From CAVPDE01 sp964580575 (lineage in GTDB: Bacteria > Desulfobacterota > DSM-4660 > Desulfatiglandales > HGW-15): a stretch of DNA of 42,270 nt. A program made the position numbers and the translations under genes. Under the pieces are notes generated by a model that made no database searches, was not told the DNA's origin, and worked only from the letters and a program-made list of their open reading frames with translations. Below, piece by piece: positions 6,087 to 13,977 of the stretch. Where the stretch lies: the NCBI GenBank assembly GCA_964580575.1, contig CAZOLJ010000040.1, positions 1 through 42,270 of the forward strand, read 5' to 3'. Each line of letters begins with the position of its first letter. Within the stretch, counting starts at the first letter, position 1.

Positions 6087-7157
6087 CTACAGCCTCACCT
6101 GATTTTCCTTTGCCAGCAGAATGGCTTGGGTGAGGGTCGGGACATCCACGCCATAAATCATGTCGTCTCGCCACACCTGAGAGAGCTTTTCGCCGATGCT
6201 CTCTTCCCTGGCGGAGGCCCATTTGAGAGCGTTCTCGATGCGGTTGATATCCTGGGTCGTGGAAAAGAAATCACCCGTAATGACCACATTCTCGATCGAA
6301 CCGCCGGAGAGGGAGAGATAAATCTCCAGCAAGCCTCCCCTGGTCTTGATCCTGCCTACCCCCATCCTGGACCTGGGATGCTTGTGGGAAAAGATCCACT
6401 CCGCTTTGGTGTACCTGTCCCTGATGAAGGCTTGGATCGTTTCCTTTTCCCAGGGGTCCGGCTCCTCTTCTTTGAACCGGATTCCGAATTCGGCTTTAAA
6501 ACCTTCCTGGATGGCATCCATGACGTTCGGGAGGGGAACGCTCTTGCCAAGCTCCTCGCGCACCGTCGTCATTCTCTGGCTGAAGCAGTTGTAACCCTTG
6601 TCGCTCAGCTTAACCAGTGGAGTGTTCATGATGTCGGTCATGAGTTCCACGTCGAAATCCACGAGAAAACTGGTGTGAAAGAGAAGGCTTTTGCCGGTCT
6701 CGGCCGCCGCCGAAAGCCCCGCAATTTTCTTTCCCGAAACCTGGATATCGTTCTTGGGCTGAAACAGAGAGGGAACGCCGAGCGCATCCAGAGCCCTGAT
6801 GAACACGCGGGACAGGGATTCGAACACGCCGCCCACCCCGCCTCTCTCCAACCCGGGCCAGTCCACATTGATGCCGAGACCCAAGGCGATGATTTCCGGC
6901 CCCATAATGACGGTGCCGCCGCCCGTGCTTCTCCGGTTGTACTCGATTCCCCTGGCTTTGCACCGGTCGAGCTTCAGAGCGGATTCAATGTCCTGGTATT
7001 TTCCCACAATCACGGAAGGGACAAAGGTGTAAAGGTGCAGAATGGGAGGGGAGCCGTGATTGGCGACGGACTGGGGCAGGGTGTCATCCACCGCGAGCCC
7101 TTCCGCCGTAGAAACGGACCTGGAGGTATTTCTGAAAAGACGCCAATGGGTGGTCAT
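6087..7157 (-). CDS. lipoate-protein ligase A family protein with C-terminal accessory domain
   Basis: This enzyme family activates lipoate or octanoate with ATP and attaches it to a carrier lysine. The conserved LplA core is present: the nucleotide/lipoate loop NRRSTGGGTV (Arg75, Arg76 and the Gly triplet at 79-81) and the catalytic lysine region NDIQVSGKKIAG (around 136-147). The last 100 or so residues (SHKHPRSRMGVGRIKTRGG, then IENVVITGDFFS) form the accessory domain that LplA needs, fused as in E. coli. ATG 7157 gives the usual start MTTHWRLFRN; a TTG at 7202 is possible but less likely. The gene lies downstream of a lipoylatable GcvH-like protein and upstream of a LipS-type radical SAM gene, so it probably charges that carrier. 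Confidence 0.85.
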   Translation of the reverse strand: MTTHWRLFRNTSRSVSTAEGLAVDDTLPQSVANHGSPPILHLYTFVPSVIVGKYQDIESALKLDRCKARGIEYNRRSTGGGTVIMGPEIIALGLGINVDWPGLERGGVGGVFESLSRVFIRALDALGVPSLFQPKNDIQVSGKKIAGLSAAAETGKSLLFHTSFLVDFDVELMTDIMNTPLVKLSDKGYNCFSQRMTTVREELGKSVPLPNVMDAIQEGFKAEFGIRFKEEEPDPWEKETIQAFIRDRYTKAEWIFSHKHPRSRMGVGRIKTRGGLLEIYLSLSGGSIENVVITGDFFSTTQDINRIENALKWASAREESIGEKLSQVWRDDMIYGVDVPTLTQAILLAKENQVRL

Positions 7158-7224
7158 AGAAAAATCAGCGGTCAGTCCTTCGACGATGCTCAGGACTTTC
7201 AACCGTCAGCCTGGTTTTTGCACC

Positions 7225-7325
7225 GGGATGCAGGCACAAAGTGGCAAAGGCACATAGGCACAAAGGAAGAAAGGCGCAAAGGCACAAAGCAGAAAATCAC
7301 TGTCCCACTGTCCCTCTGCCCCTCA
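7225..7325. repeat. GGCACAAAGG-type repeat region
   Basis: Tandem imperfect GGCACAAAG / GGCACATAG units fill most of the gap between the GcvH-like gene and the lipoate ligase gene. They match the blocks at 4655-4776 and 30281-30419. No coding sequence is supported. Confidence 0.7.
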
Positions 7326-7327
7326 AG

Positions 7328-7347
7328 CTGTCGGTTTCATCCGACAG
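7328..7347 (-). repeat. CTGTCGG/CCGACAG hairpin after the GcvH-like gene
   Basis: A perfect 7-bp stem (7328-7334 with 7341-7347) and a 6-nt loop lie 4 nt past the stop codon. This is the cleanest copy of the three hairpins of this type in the window. There is no T-tract, so it is not a classical terminator. Confidence 0.65.
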
Positions 7348-7351
7348 CGAT

Positions 7352-7792
7352 TTACTTCGCTTTTGCCTTTTCTTCTTCGGCCCGCTTCACTTCAGCCTCG
7401 ATGAAAGAGACCAGTGCAGAGCCTTTCATCAAGCTTCCCAATTCTTCGTCGAGGTTCGAGGCTTGGAGGACCAGAATCCACCCCTTTCCATAAGGGTCTG
7501 AGTTGACCAGGCTCGTGTCGTCTTCCAGATCTTCATTGGTTTCGAGGATCTCTCCTGAAACAGGCGCCACCAGCTTTCCGATCCATTTGCGGGACTGGAT
7601 CTTTCCACAGACTTCGCCCTGGCCCACCTCTTCTTCAGTGTCCGGCAGATCGATAAAGACGATGTCCCCCGCTTCTTTCTGAAAAAAGTCATTCATGCCC
7701 ACCGTCACTTTGGTGCCGTCCACGCGGGCCCACGCGTGATCCTTGTGGTAGTAGAGATCATCCGGCATGTTGTATCCTTTGACGTCTGCCAT
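7352..7792 (-). CDS. GcvH-like lipoyl carrier protein
   Basis: This 146-residue protein has the GcvH fold signature: YHKDHAWARVDG at the N-terminus, VGMNDFFQKEAGDIVFIDLP, the lipoyl hairpin, and LVNSDPYGKGWILVLQ. The lipoyl lysine aligns with Lys69 in KIQSRKWIGKLVAPVSGEI. The usual ESVKA context of glycine-cleavage H protein is changed to QSRKW. No gcvT, gcvP or lpd is in the window; the neighbours are a lipoate ligase and a LipS-type radical SAM gene. It may be a specialised lipoate-binding carrier, as known for sulfur-oxidising Hdr-like systems, but no such system is visible here. ATG 7792 follows GGAGG by 11 nt. The tail ends in a charged run (KRAEEEKAKAK). Confidence 0.85.
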   Translation of the reverse strand: MADVKGYNMPDDLYYHKDHAWARVDGTKVTVGMNDFFQKEAGDIVFIDLPDTEEEVGQGEVCGKIQSRKWIGKLVAPVSGEILETNEDLEDDTSLVNSDPYGKGWILVLQASNLDEELGSLMKGSALVSFIEAEVKRAEEEKAKAK

Positions 7793-7979
7793 GGCCTAAA
7801 ACCTCCTTTCTTTTTACTGGTATATAAGAATATCGATTCGGAGCAACTTCCCTGAAACCGATCCTTCTTCGGCAAAACAAAAAGGATAAAGCACAAAAAG
7901 GCGAACAGCCTTCTTACATTTCCGGTCAATCTATAGACGAAGGGTTTCAAAAAGGCAACAGAAAATAGCTACAATTCAA

Positions 7980-8065
7980 CTACCCTCACTCCGCCCCAGG
8001 TGGATAAAGCTCCCCTTCATCCCCTCCCCCAAGGGCAGGGGAGAGTACTTGGAAAAGGGAGGGGA
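7980..8065. repeat. CCCTCCCC/GGGGAGGG palindromic repeat
   Basis: CCTCACTCCGCCCC and CATCCCCTCCCCC stretches face GGCAGGGGAGAG and GGGAGGGG stretches, forming an imperfect palindrome next to the hisD 3' end. The 277-nt gap (7793-8069) otherwise holds only the upstream region of the GcvH-like gene. Related sequences occur at 23521-23627 and 24285-24371. Confidence 0.55.
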
Positions 8066-8069
8066 CCGC

Positions 8070-9371
8070 TTAGGAATTCCGGTCGAAGCGGGCTTTTACC
8101 GCCCTAGCATGGGTCGGAAGCCCTTCTGCTTCCGCCAGAGTCACCACCACGTCTTTGAGTCCGGCAAGACCCTCCCTGGTCAAGTGCTGAAACGTGGGTT
8201 TCTTGATGAAATCGTCCACAGAGAGCCCCGAAAACATGCGGGCACACCGGCCCGTGGGCAACACATGGTTGGTCCCCGACGCATAGTCTCCAACCGGAAC
8301 CGGGGCAAAGGGCCCCAGGAAAATGGATCCGGCGTGTTTTATCCTGTCCAGGACAGCGTAAGGATCATCGGTCATGATCTGAAGGTGCTCGGGCGCGTAC
8401 TGGTTGGCGAAGTCGATGGCCCTATCCAGGTTCTCCGCGACCAGCACGTGAGAATGTTTTTTCAGGGAGGACTCAAAGATCTCTTTCCTCGGAAGGGAAT
8501 CAAACTCCAGGTCAATAGCCGCACAAACCTGCTCAGCCAGCTGTTGCGATGTCGTGACCAGGACCGCGGCAGAATCCGGATCGTGCTCGATCTGGGAAAG
8601 AAAATCGATGGCGATCAGCGAAGCATCGGCCTTTTCATCGGCCAGGATCAGGGCTTCGCTGGGTCCGGCCGGAGAGTCAATGTCCACCTGGCCGAAGACG
8701 ATCATCTTGGCGGCAGTCACGTACTTGTTCCCAGGCCCTACGATCTTGTCCGCTCTGGGAAGGGTTTGGGTGCCGAAGGCAAGGCCCGCAATCCCCCATG
8801 GGCCGCCCGATTTGAAGACCCGGTGGCAACCCGCGATATCCGCGGCCACAAGGGTGACCGGGTTCACAACCATCTCTTTCCCGGGCGGCGTGGTAATGAC
8901 GACTTCCTCGACGCCGGCCGCCCTGGCCGGGAGGACGGTCATCAGAACGGTGCTCGGGTAGGCGGCCCTGCCGCCCGGCACATAGCATCCCACGCGTTCC
9001 ATGGGTCTTCGGATGCGGCCGGCTGTAATGCCCGGTGCCACTTCGATGACCCACTTCTCGTTTTCCACCTGCGCTTCGTGGAACCGAAGAATGTTACGAG
9101 CCGCTGCCCTCAACGCATCCACGACGGCGGAATCCACCTGGCGGTATGCGGTCTTCACTTCTTGAGAAGTGACTTGAAGATCGGACACGGAAACGTCGGA
9201 TTTGAATTCCCTGGCTGCGTCAAGGAGGCTTTCATCCCCTCTCGCCTTCACGTCTTCGACAATCTTCCGCACATGCTCATACACAGCGGAGATGTCCACT
9301 GCGGATCGCTCCAGGATGGACTGAAGCTCAATTGCCTTGAGGTCTTCCATTCTGCGGGGTCTGATCGTCAT
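8070..9371 (-). CDS. hisD: histidinol dehydrogenase
   Basis: HisD catalyses the last two steps of histidine synthesis, oxidising L-histidinol to L-histidine with NAD and zinc. The 433-residue protein has the usual family length. Landmarks are VGCYVPGGRAAYPSTVLM, VFKSGGPWGIAGLAFGT, ADKIVGPGNKYVTAAK, IDSPAGPSEALILAD, the metal-binding SQIEHDP region, the catalytic YAPEHLQIM (Glu-His pair) and GDYASGTNHVLPTGR. The start ATG overlaps the stop of the upstream Nudix gene in an ATGA junction, so translation is probably coupled. hisH and hisF lie about 26 kb away, so the his genes are scattered. Confidence 0.97.
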   Translation of the reverse strand: MTIRPRRMEDLKAIELQSILERSAVDISAVYEHVRKIVEDVKARGDESLLDAAREFKSDVSVSDLQVTSQEVKTAYRQVDSAVVDALRAAARNILRFHEAQVENEKWVIEVAPGITAGRIRRPMERVGCYVPGGRAAYPSTVLMTVLPARAAGVEEVVITTPPGKEMVVNPVTLVAADIAGCHRVFKSGGPWGIAGLAFGTQTLPRADKIVGPGNKYVTAAKMIVFGQVDIDSPAGPSEALILADEKADASLIAIDFLSQIEHDPDSAAVLVTTSQQLAEQVCAAIDLEFDSLPRKEIFESSLKKHSHVLVAENLDRAIDFANQYAPEHLQIMTDDPYAVLDRIKHAGSIFLGPFAPVPVGDYASGTNHVLPTGRCARMFSGLSVDDFIKKPTFQHLTREGLAGLKDVVVTLAEAEGLPTHARAVKARFDRNS

Positions 9372-9886
9372 TTGGATCTCTCTCTTTTCTTCAAGTAATC
9401 TTTCAGGGCGTCGGCCGTGCTCTGAAAAGCAAGCTCTTCCCAGGGGATGCTTTCGGGGGAATAGAGACCCACTTCAGCGGTCTCATCTCCCACCATGAGC
9501 GTTCCTCCCGACGGTTCGGCCACATAGACGACGACGACCGAAATCCATCCGGGATAGGAATAGAGGCCGAGCAATTCCTTGGTGCGGATCTTCAGGCCGC
9601 ACTCCTCCTCCGTCTCCCTGTGAGCCGCCGCCTTGACCTCCTCTCCCCGGTCCACATAGCCTCCGGGCAAAACCCATTTGCCCTTTTGGGGATCGATGGC
9701 ACGTTTGAGAAGAACGATTCGTCCGTCCATTTCGACAATGGAGCAGGCCACCACTTTCGGATCGAGGTAGAAGACAAAATCGCACTTTGAACAAACGAGT
9801 CGTTCGGGTTCCTCGAGTTTCAAGATTCTGGAGTGAAGCGTTCCACCGCAAACCGGGCAGTACTGGAAGGCAACGTCTTCGTGCAT
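9368..9886 (-). CDS. zinc-ribbon Nudix hydrolase
   Basis: Nudix enzymes hydrolyse nucleoside diphosphates linked to another group. This 172-residue protein has an N-terminal zinc ribbon (CPVCGG, then CSKC about 20 residues later), typical of the NudC/ADP-ribose-type subgroup. The Nudix box GGYVDRGEEVKAAAHRETEE is followed by ECGL and is complete. ATG 9886 is chosen because it begins the family-like MHEDVAFQYCPVCGG and lies 2 nt after the stop of the ChaN-like gene; the frame is open further upstream but overlaps that gene. The stop overlaps the hisD start. The substrate cannot be told from sequence. Confidence 0.88.
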   Translation of the reverse strand: MHEDVAFQYCPVCGGTLHSRILKLEEPERLVCSKCDFVFYLDPKVVACSIVEMDGRIVLLKRAIDPQKGKWVLPGGYVDRGEEVKAAAHRETEEECGLKIRTKELLGLYSYPGWISVVVVYVAEPSGGTLMVGDETAEVGLYSPESIPWEELAFQSTADALKDYLKKRERSK

Positions 9887-9888
9887 GA

Positions 9889-10824
9889 CTACCAAAAGCC
9901 TCCCTTGCCCATGGAAAAACGCTGGGGGGAGGGGAGAGTGAACCAGACATAGTCCGCACTCACCCGGTCGACCGTCTCTTTTCCGTTCAAAGGATAAGGC
10001 ATCACGGTCACCATGGGAACAGGGACGCGCCGCACGGTTCGATCCGGGATTCCGAATTTGTTCACAATGTGACCGTTGCCCGTGAACGCGACAAGCCGGC
10101 CTTTGCCGGATTTGAGGTGCTCTGCGAGGCTCTCGGCCATGGTTTCGTCCCATACGCACTGGGCTTCGTAGAAGAACTCAAACTCCTTGAGGTCCCTGGG
10201 AGAATGCTCTTTGTAGATGTCGTTGAGAAACGCGCGATGCTTCTCCTGGGTAAGGTCAATCTCCTTGGGCAATCGATCCCTTTCAGAGGCATCGAGGGAT
10301 TGAAGCCCGGTCCTCGCCACTTTTCGCACCACTTCGTTGGGCGCATTGATCGCAAGAACCCGGTATTTCCTCTCCCGTGCAAGCTGCATCAGAGGCCGGT
10401 AAAAGCGATAGTCATAGCCCCAGGTCTTTTTCCAGTCCACAGCTTCCAGGAACTCCTTTTCCGTTGAATCGCCTTGAATGTAGCGGTCAACCGCGGGCTG
10501 CTGGTGCTTCTGGAAAAACTCCATGGCCACGGCCAGGGAAGGGGAGCGGGCTGCGACGGCCTGGAGAATCTGAACCTGGATGAGATGATGGTCCGCGTTG
10601 TCATGGGCCTCGCCGACGAAGATGAGGTCCTTGGAAGAAATCTGCTCGATCAGTTCCTCAAAGGAAATGGCTTTGCCGGAAGCAACATCCACAATCTGGC
10701 CCGGACGGAAGTGCTCGGCCACGCCTTCAATGGCCCCAGTCTGGGGCTGAGGGTGGCGCATGCCGGCGCAGCCAATGACGCACAGACAGATAAGAGCGAT
10801 GATGGTGGTTTGAACAAAAGACAC
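9889..10824 (-). CDS. ChaN-like lipoprotein (heme-binding uptake/Tiki-like family)
   Basis: This 311-residue protein starts with a lipoprotein signal peptide (hydrophobic IIALICLCVIGCAG, acylated Cys19) and so should be membrane-anchored in the cell envelope. The mature part has the PF04187 features: DLIFVGEAHDNADHH (GExH), LAVAMEFFQKHQQPAVD, LAINAPNEVVRKVAR, and VAFTGNGHIVNKFGIPDRT near the C-terminus. In ChaN-type proteins these residues bind heme or form a metal site; which role applies here is unknown. It heads a tight cluster with a Nudix hydrolase and hisD. The 150-nt gap before uvrC holds the divergent promoter region and a short GGTGCAAGG-type repeat. Confidence 0.85.
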   Translation of the reverse strand: MSFVQTTIIALICLCVIGCAGMRHPQPQTGAIEGVAEHFRPGQIVDVASGKAISFEELIEQISSKDLIFVGEAHDNADHHLIQVQILQAVAARSPSLAVAMEFFQKHQQPAVDRYIQGDSTEKEFLEAVDWKKTWGYDYRFYRPLMQLARERKYRVLAINAPNEVVRKVARTGLQSLDASERDRLPKEIDLTQEKHRAFLNDIYKEHSPRDLKEFEFFYEAQCVWDETMAESLAEHLKSGKGRLVAFTGNGHIVNKFGIPDRTVRRVPVPMVTVMPYPLNGKETVDRVSADYVWFTLPSPQRFSMGKGGFW

Positions 10825-10974
10825 AGGACAATCCTCTTGACGGGTTCAATTCCTAGCAGATACCCTAGAATCAGGCAAGTTGAATGTGAACGACGAAGGC
10901 TCAGGGGGCACGGTGCTAGGTGCAAGGGAGACCCTCACAGCAACTCCTAGGGCCTGGATCAAGAGGATCGGTCA

Positions 10975-12822
10975 ATGGAGTCCGGCGAAAAGCAGGTCAA
11001 TAAGTCTGTTGAAAGTAGGCTGAGCATGGATCCCGAGTTTCTGAAGGCTCATGCGTCGGAAGGGCCGGGAATCTATATTTTCAAGGACGGGTCAGGCCGG
11101 CCCATCTACGTGGGCAAGGCGAAGAAACTGAAAAAACGGGTCCTGTCCTACTTTAAGGCCTCCGGAGATCTCCCTCATAAAACACAGGTTATGATGGGCC
11201 GCGCCAAGTCCCTGGAATTCATCCTGACCCATACGGACAAAGAGGCTTTCATCCTAGAAAGCAACCTCATCAAGAAGCATCTGCCCCGCTACAACATCAT
11301 CTTGAGAGATGACAAACAGTATCCGTGGCTGCGGCTGGATCCGAACGAGCCCTATCCGAGCCTCTGTATCGTTCGGAAAGCCAGGAAGGACGGGGCTCGG
11401 TACTTCGGTCCTTTTTCATCGGCCCTGTCTGTCCGGAGCACGGTCAAGCTCATTGATCGAATTTTTCACCTGAGAAAGTGCAGGGAGCGATCTCTGCCCA
11501 AAAGATCGCGCCCTTGTCTGAACTATCAGCTCGAAAGGTGTCTCGGGCCGTGCGCCATGGAAATCCCTACGGAGACATACATGCGGATCATGGACCAGGT
11601 GATTCTGTTTCTTGAGGGAAGGAGCCAGGAATTGATCAAAAACCTTCGGCAGGGCATGGAGACGGCCTCCGAAAACCTGGATTTTGAAAGAGCGGCAAAG
11701 ATACGCGATCAGATCAGGGCTGTGGAGAGGACGGTGGAGCGCCAAAGCGTGGTTTCCCCGAAAATGGAGGACCAGGATGTGATCGGTCTGGCCCGTAGCG
11801 AAGCGAGGGTCCAGATTGTGGTGCTCTCCATCCGGAAAGGGCACCTTACCGGGAGCCGGGATTATGCCTTCAGAAACGAGGAGGGCTCGACCTCCGAGGT
11901 CATGGAAGCCTTTGTGAAGCAGTATTACCCCCGTGAGACATTCATCCCCAAGGTCGTTCTTCTTTCAGACCCGATCGAGGACCGATCCGGCATTGAAGAC
12001 TGGGTTTCAGAGCTCGCAGGGAAAAGGGTCTTTATCGAGCGCCCTTCAAGAGGGGAAAAAGCGCATCTCACCAAAATGGCCGTGGCTAATGCGGAAAACC
12101 TTCTCAAGAGCCGAGTGGAACCAGATCTCGTCTCATTGGCGCAGGAGGTTCTGAAACTGAAGAAGCTGCCCAGGACCATGGAAGCGGTCGATATATCAAA
12201 CATTTCCGGCGACATGGCCGTAGGAGCCGTGGTTTCCTTTGTGGACGGCGAACCCCACAGGGCAGGATACCGCAATTTCAGGATCAAGACAGTTGAGGGC
12301 ATCGATGACTACGGCATGATGGCTGAACTCGTATCAAGGCGGCTGTCTAAGGATCCTGTGCCTGATCTGATTGTTGTGGACGGGGGAAAAGGCCATCTCA
12401 TGGCGGTCAAAAAAACCGTCGATGCGCACTACGCCGGCGACCCTCCGGATCTGGTAGCCATTGCAAAGGCCAATCAGGACGAGGAGTCGGATAAGGTTTT
12501 TATCCCAGGCAGAAAGAACCCGATCCCTCTGCGTCAGGATCACCCGGTCCTTCATCTTCTCATGCGCATTCGAGATGAGGTTCATCGCAGGGCAATTTCC
12601 TATCACCGCAAACTGAGAGGAAAGGACTTGACAGCTTCGGTCCTGGACCAAATACCCGGGATAGGATTGAAGAAAAAACGAGCTTTACTGAATTATTTCG
12701 GAAGCTTGGATGCCGTGGCCGGTGCGACGGTCGAGGAGTTCCTGAGGGTGCCGGGAATTACCCGTCCCCAGGCCGAAAGTATCGCTAGGTTTTTTTCCGG
12801 AAATCCAAATTCTATCGGTTGA
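10975..12822 (+). CDS. uvrC: excinuclease ABC subunit C
   Basis: UvrC makes both incisions in nucleotide excision repair after UvrAB marks damage. The 615-residue protein is complete. The N-terminal GIY-YIG nuclease is seen in GPGIYIFKDGSGRPIYVGKA (about residues 25-45). Next are a Cys-containing region (CRERSLPKRSRPCLNYQLERC), a UVR motif (ENLDFERAAKIRDQI), and the RNase H-like nuclease domain with VDISNISGDMAVGAVVSF and LIVVDGGKGHL. Tandem helix-hairpin-helix motifs close the protein (LDQIPGIGLKKKRALLNYFG and FLRVPGITRPQAESIA). ATG 10975 is preceded by AGAGGA at 7 nt. Confidence 0.97.
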   Translation: MESGEKQVNKSVESRLSMDPEFLKAHASEGPGIYIFKDGSGRPIYVGKAKKLKKRVLSYFKASGDLPHKTQVMMGRAKSLEFILTHTDKEAFILESNLIKKHLPRYNIILRDDKQYPWLRLDPNEPYPSLCIVRKARKDGARYFGPFSSALSVRSTVKLIDRIFHLRKCRERSLPKRSRPCLNYQLERCLGPCAMEIPTETYMRIMDQVILFLEGRSQELIKNLRQGMETASENLDFERAAKIRDQIRAVERTVERQSVVSPKMEDQDVIGLARSEARVQIVVLSIRKGHLTGSRDYAFRNEEGSTSEVMEAFVKQYYPRETFIPKVVLLSDPIEDRSGIEDWVSELAGKRVFIERPSRGEKAHLTKMAVANAENLLKSRVEPDLVSLAQEVLKLKKLPRTMEAVDISNISGDMAVGAVVSFVDGEPHRAGYRNFRIKTVEGIDDYGMMAELVSRRLSKDPVPDLIVVDGGKGHLMAVKKTVDAHYAGDPPDLVAIAKANQDEESDKVFIPGRKNPIPLRQDHPVLHLLMRIRDEVHRRAISYHRKLRGKDLTASVLDQIPGIGLKKKRALLNYFGSLDAVAGATVEEFLRVPGITRPQAESIARFFSGNPNSIG

Positions 12823-12947
12823 CATCGCATTTTCAGCCATGGTAGCGTATTTTAATGTTGCTTTCTGCTGTTCAGCCTAGAAGCAGAACCGCGATCTCCT
12901 TTGGAAATCGCTAAATCACGTATCCACCTGAAACCTGAGAAGCGCCA

Positions 12948-13880
12948 ATGGCATCTAAGAAGATTACTATCGTCGTCGTGCCGGAGGGACCTAAAAAGAT
13001 CAGGCAGATCAAGATACCGCGGTTCTGGATTTTTTCCCTCATCGTTCTAATTCTTGGCGCAAACCTTTCTCTTGCCTGGGTGGTCAGGGATTATTTTTCC
13101 ATCAAGCGAAGTCTTCCGCATCTCTCCAGCCTTCAGGAAGAAAACACGTTGCAGAAGCAGCAAATCACTTCCCTGGCAGGAAAGGTGGAAACGATCAACC
13201 AAAAGATGGCGGAACTCAAGGAATTTGACAGGAAGGTGAGGGCCATGGTGAGCATGGATCCTTCCAACGGAAGCGGGATGGAGTCCGCCGGAGAGCAACA
13301 GCAGTTCATTGGAATCGGCGGATCTGATTCCAGCTTGGGAGGCGGCAATTCCCCTTCTGAAAGAAACCACAAGAAGCTTGTGCGCATGATGTACCGCTCT
13401 CTGGACAACCTCGACAGCGACATCACCACCCAGAAGGATGAAAAGACGGAACTCATGAGGTTGCTGGATCGGCAGAAATCCATTCTCGCCAGCACTCCTT
13501 CAGTGTGGCCTGCCCGTGGGTGGGTGAGTTCCGGCTTCGGATATCGGCTTTCCCCTTTTACCAGCGAAAAGGAGTTGCACCGCGGTCTGGACATTTGCGC
13601 CAGAAAAGGCGCTCCCGTGCTTGCTCCTGCCGACGGCGTGGTGGCCTCCGTTGAATGGGACCCGGGGTATGGAAAAACGGTGATCGTCAACCACGGCTAC
13701 GGCCTGAACACCATGTATGCGCACCTGGACAAGGTCCATGTGAAGAAAGGCCAGACGGTGAGGCGACACCAGGAAATCGCGCAAGTGGGGGATTCGGGCA
13801 GAACCACGGGTGCCCACCTTCATTACGAGGTCCACATGAACGGAGTTCCTGTCAATCCACTCAGATACATCCTCAATTAG
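12948..13880 (+). CDS. membrane-anchored M23 (LytM-like) peptidase
   Basis: This 310-residue protein has one N-terminal membrane segment (about residues 26-46, FWIFSLIVLILGANLSLAWV). A coiled-coil-like stretch follows (LQEENTLQKQQITSLAGKVE), then a low-complexity linker and a C-terminal M23 domain. The zinc ligands are present: HRGLDICARKGAPV (His211, Asp215) and GAHLHYEVHMNGVPVNP (His290, His292). Such proteins cut peptidoglycan crosslinks or act as regulators of other hydrolases; with both motifs intact, activity is likely. A possible TTGACA box lies at the end of uvrC (12819-12824), without a convincing -10. The gene lies between uvrC and secA, with a short gap on each side. Confidence 0.92.
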   Translation: MASKKITIVVVPEGPKKIRQIKIPRFWIFSLIVLILGANLSLAWVVRDYFSIKRSLPHLSSLQEENTLQKQQITSLAGKVETINQKMAELKEFDRKVRAMVSMDPSNGSGMESAGEQQQFIGIGGSDSSLGGGNSPSERNHKKLVRMMYRSLDNLDSDITTQKDEKTELMRLLDRQKSILASTPSVWPARGWVSSGFGYRLSPFTSEKELHRGLDICARKGAPVLAPADGVVASVEWDPGYGKTVIVNHGYGLNTMYAHLDKVHVKKGQTVRRHQEIAQVGDSGRTTGAHLHYEVHMNGVPVNPLRYILN

Positions 13881-13977
13881 CTTTTGGATTCCCATCTGAT
13901 CCGTCCTTGTGTATAATCTGGAATCTTTTCCTTGGCGATTCGCTGAGACTAATTAAATGAAACCCGAGTAATTCAAG

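Noticed and set aside
6060..7493. Long plus-strand reading frame opposite the lipoate ligase gene
   Set aside because: It is antisense to a well-supported gene, has no recognisable motif or ribosome binding site, and its composition is that of a shadow frame.
8049..9398. 449-codon plus-strand frame opposite hisD
   Set aside because: hisD on the other strand has every family motif; this frame has none and exists only because of codon bias.
10062..10583. Several overlapping short frames opposite the ChaN-like gene
   Set aside because: They are shadows of the lipoprotein gene without start signals or homology that I can recognise.
12819..12850. Promoter at the uvrC 3' end
   Set aside because: TTGACA is present, but no acceptable -10 box lies at 16-18 nt, so I did not list it as a feature.
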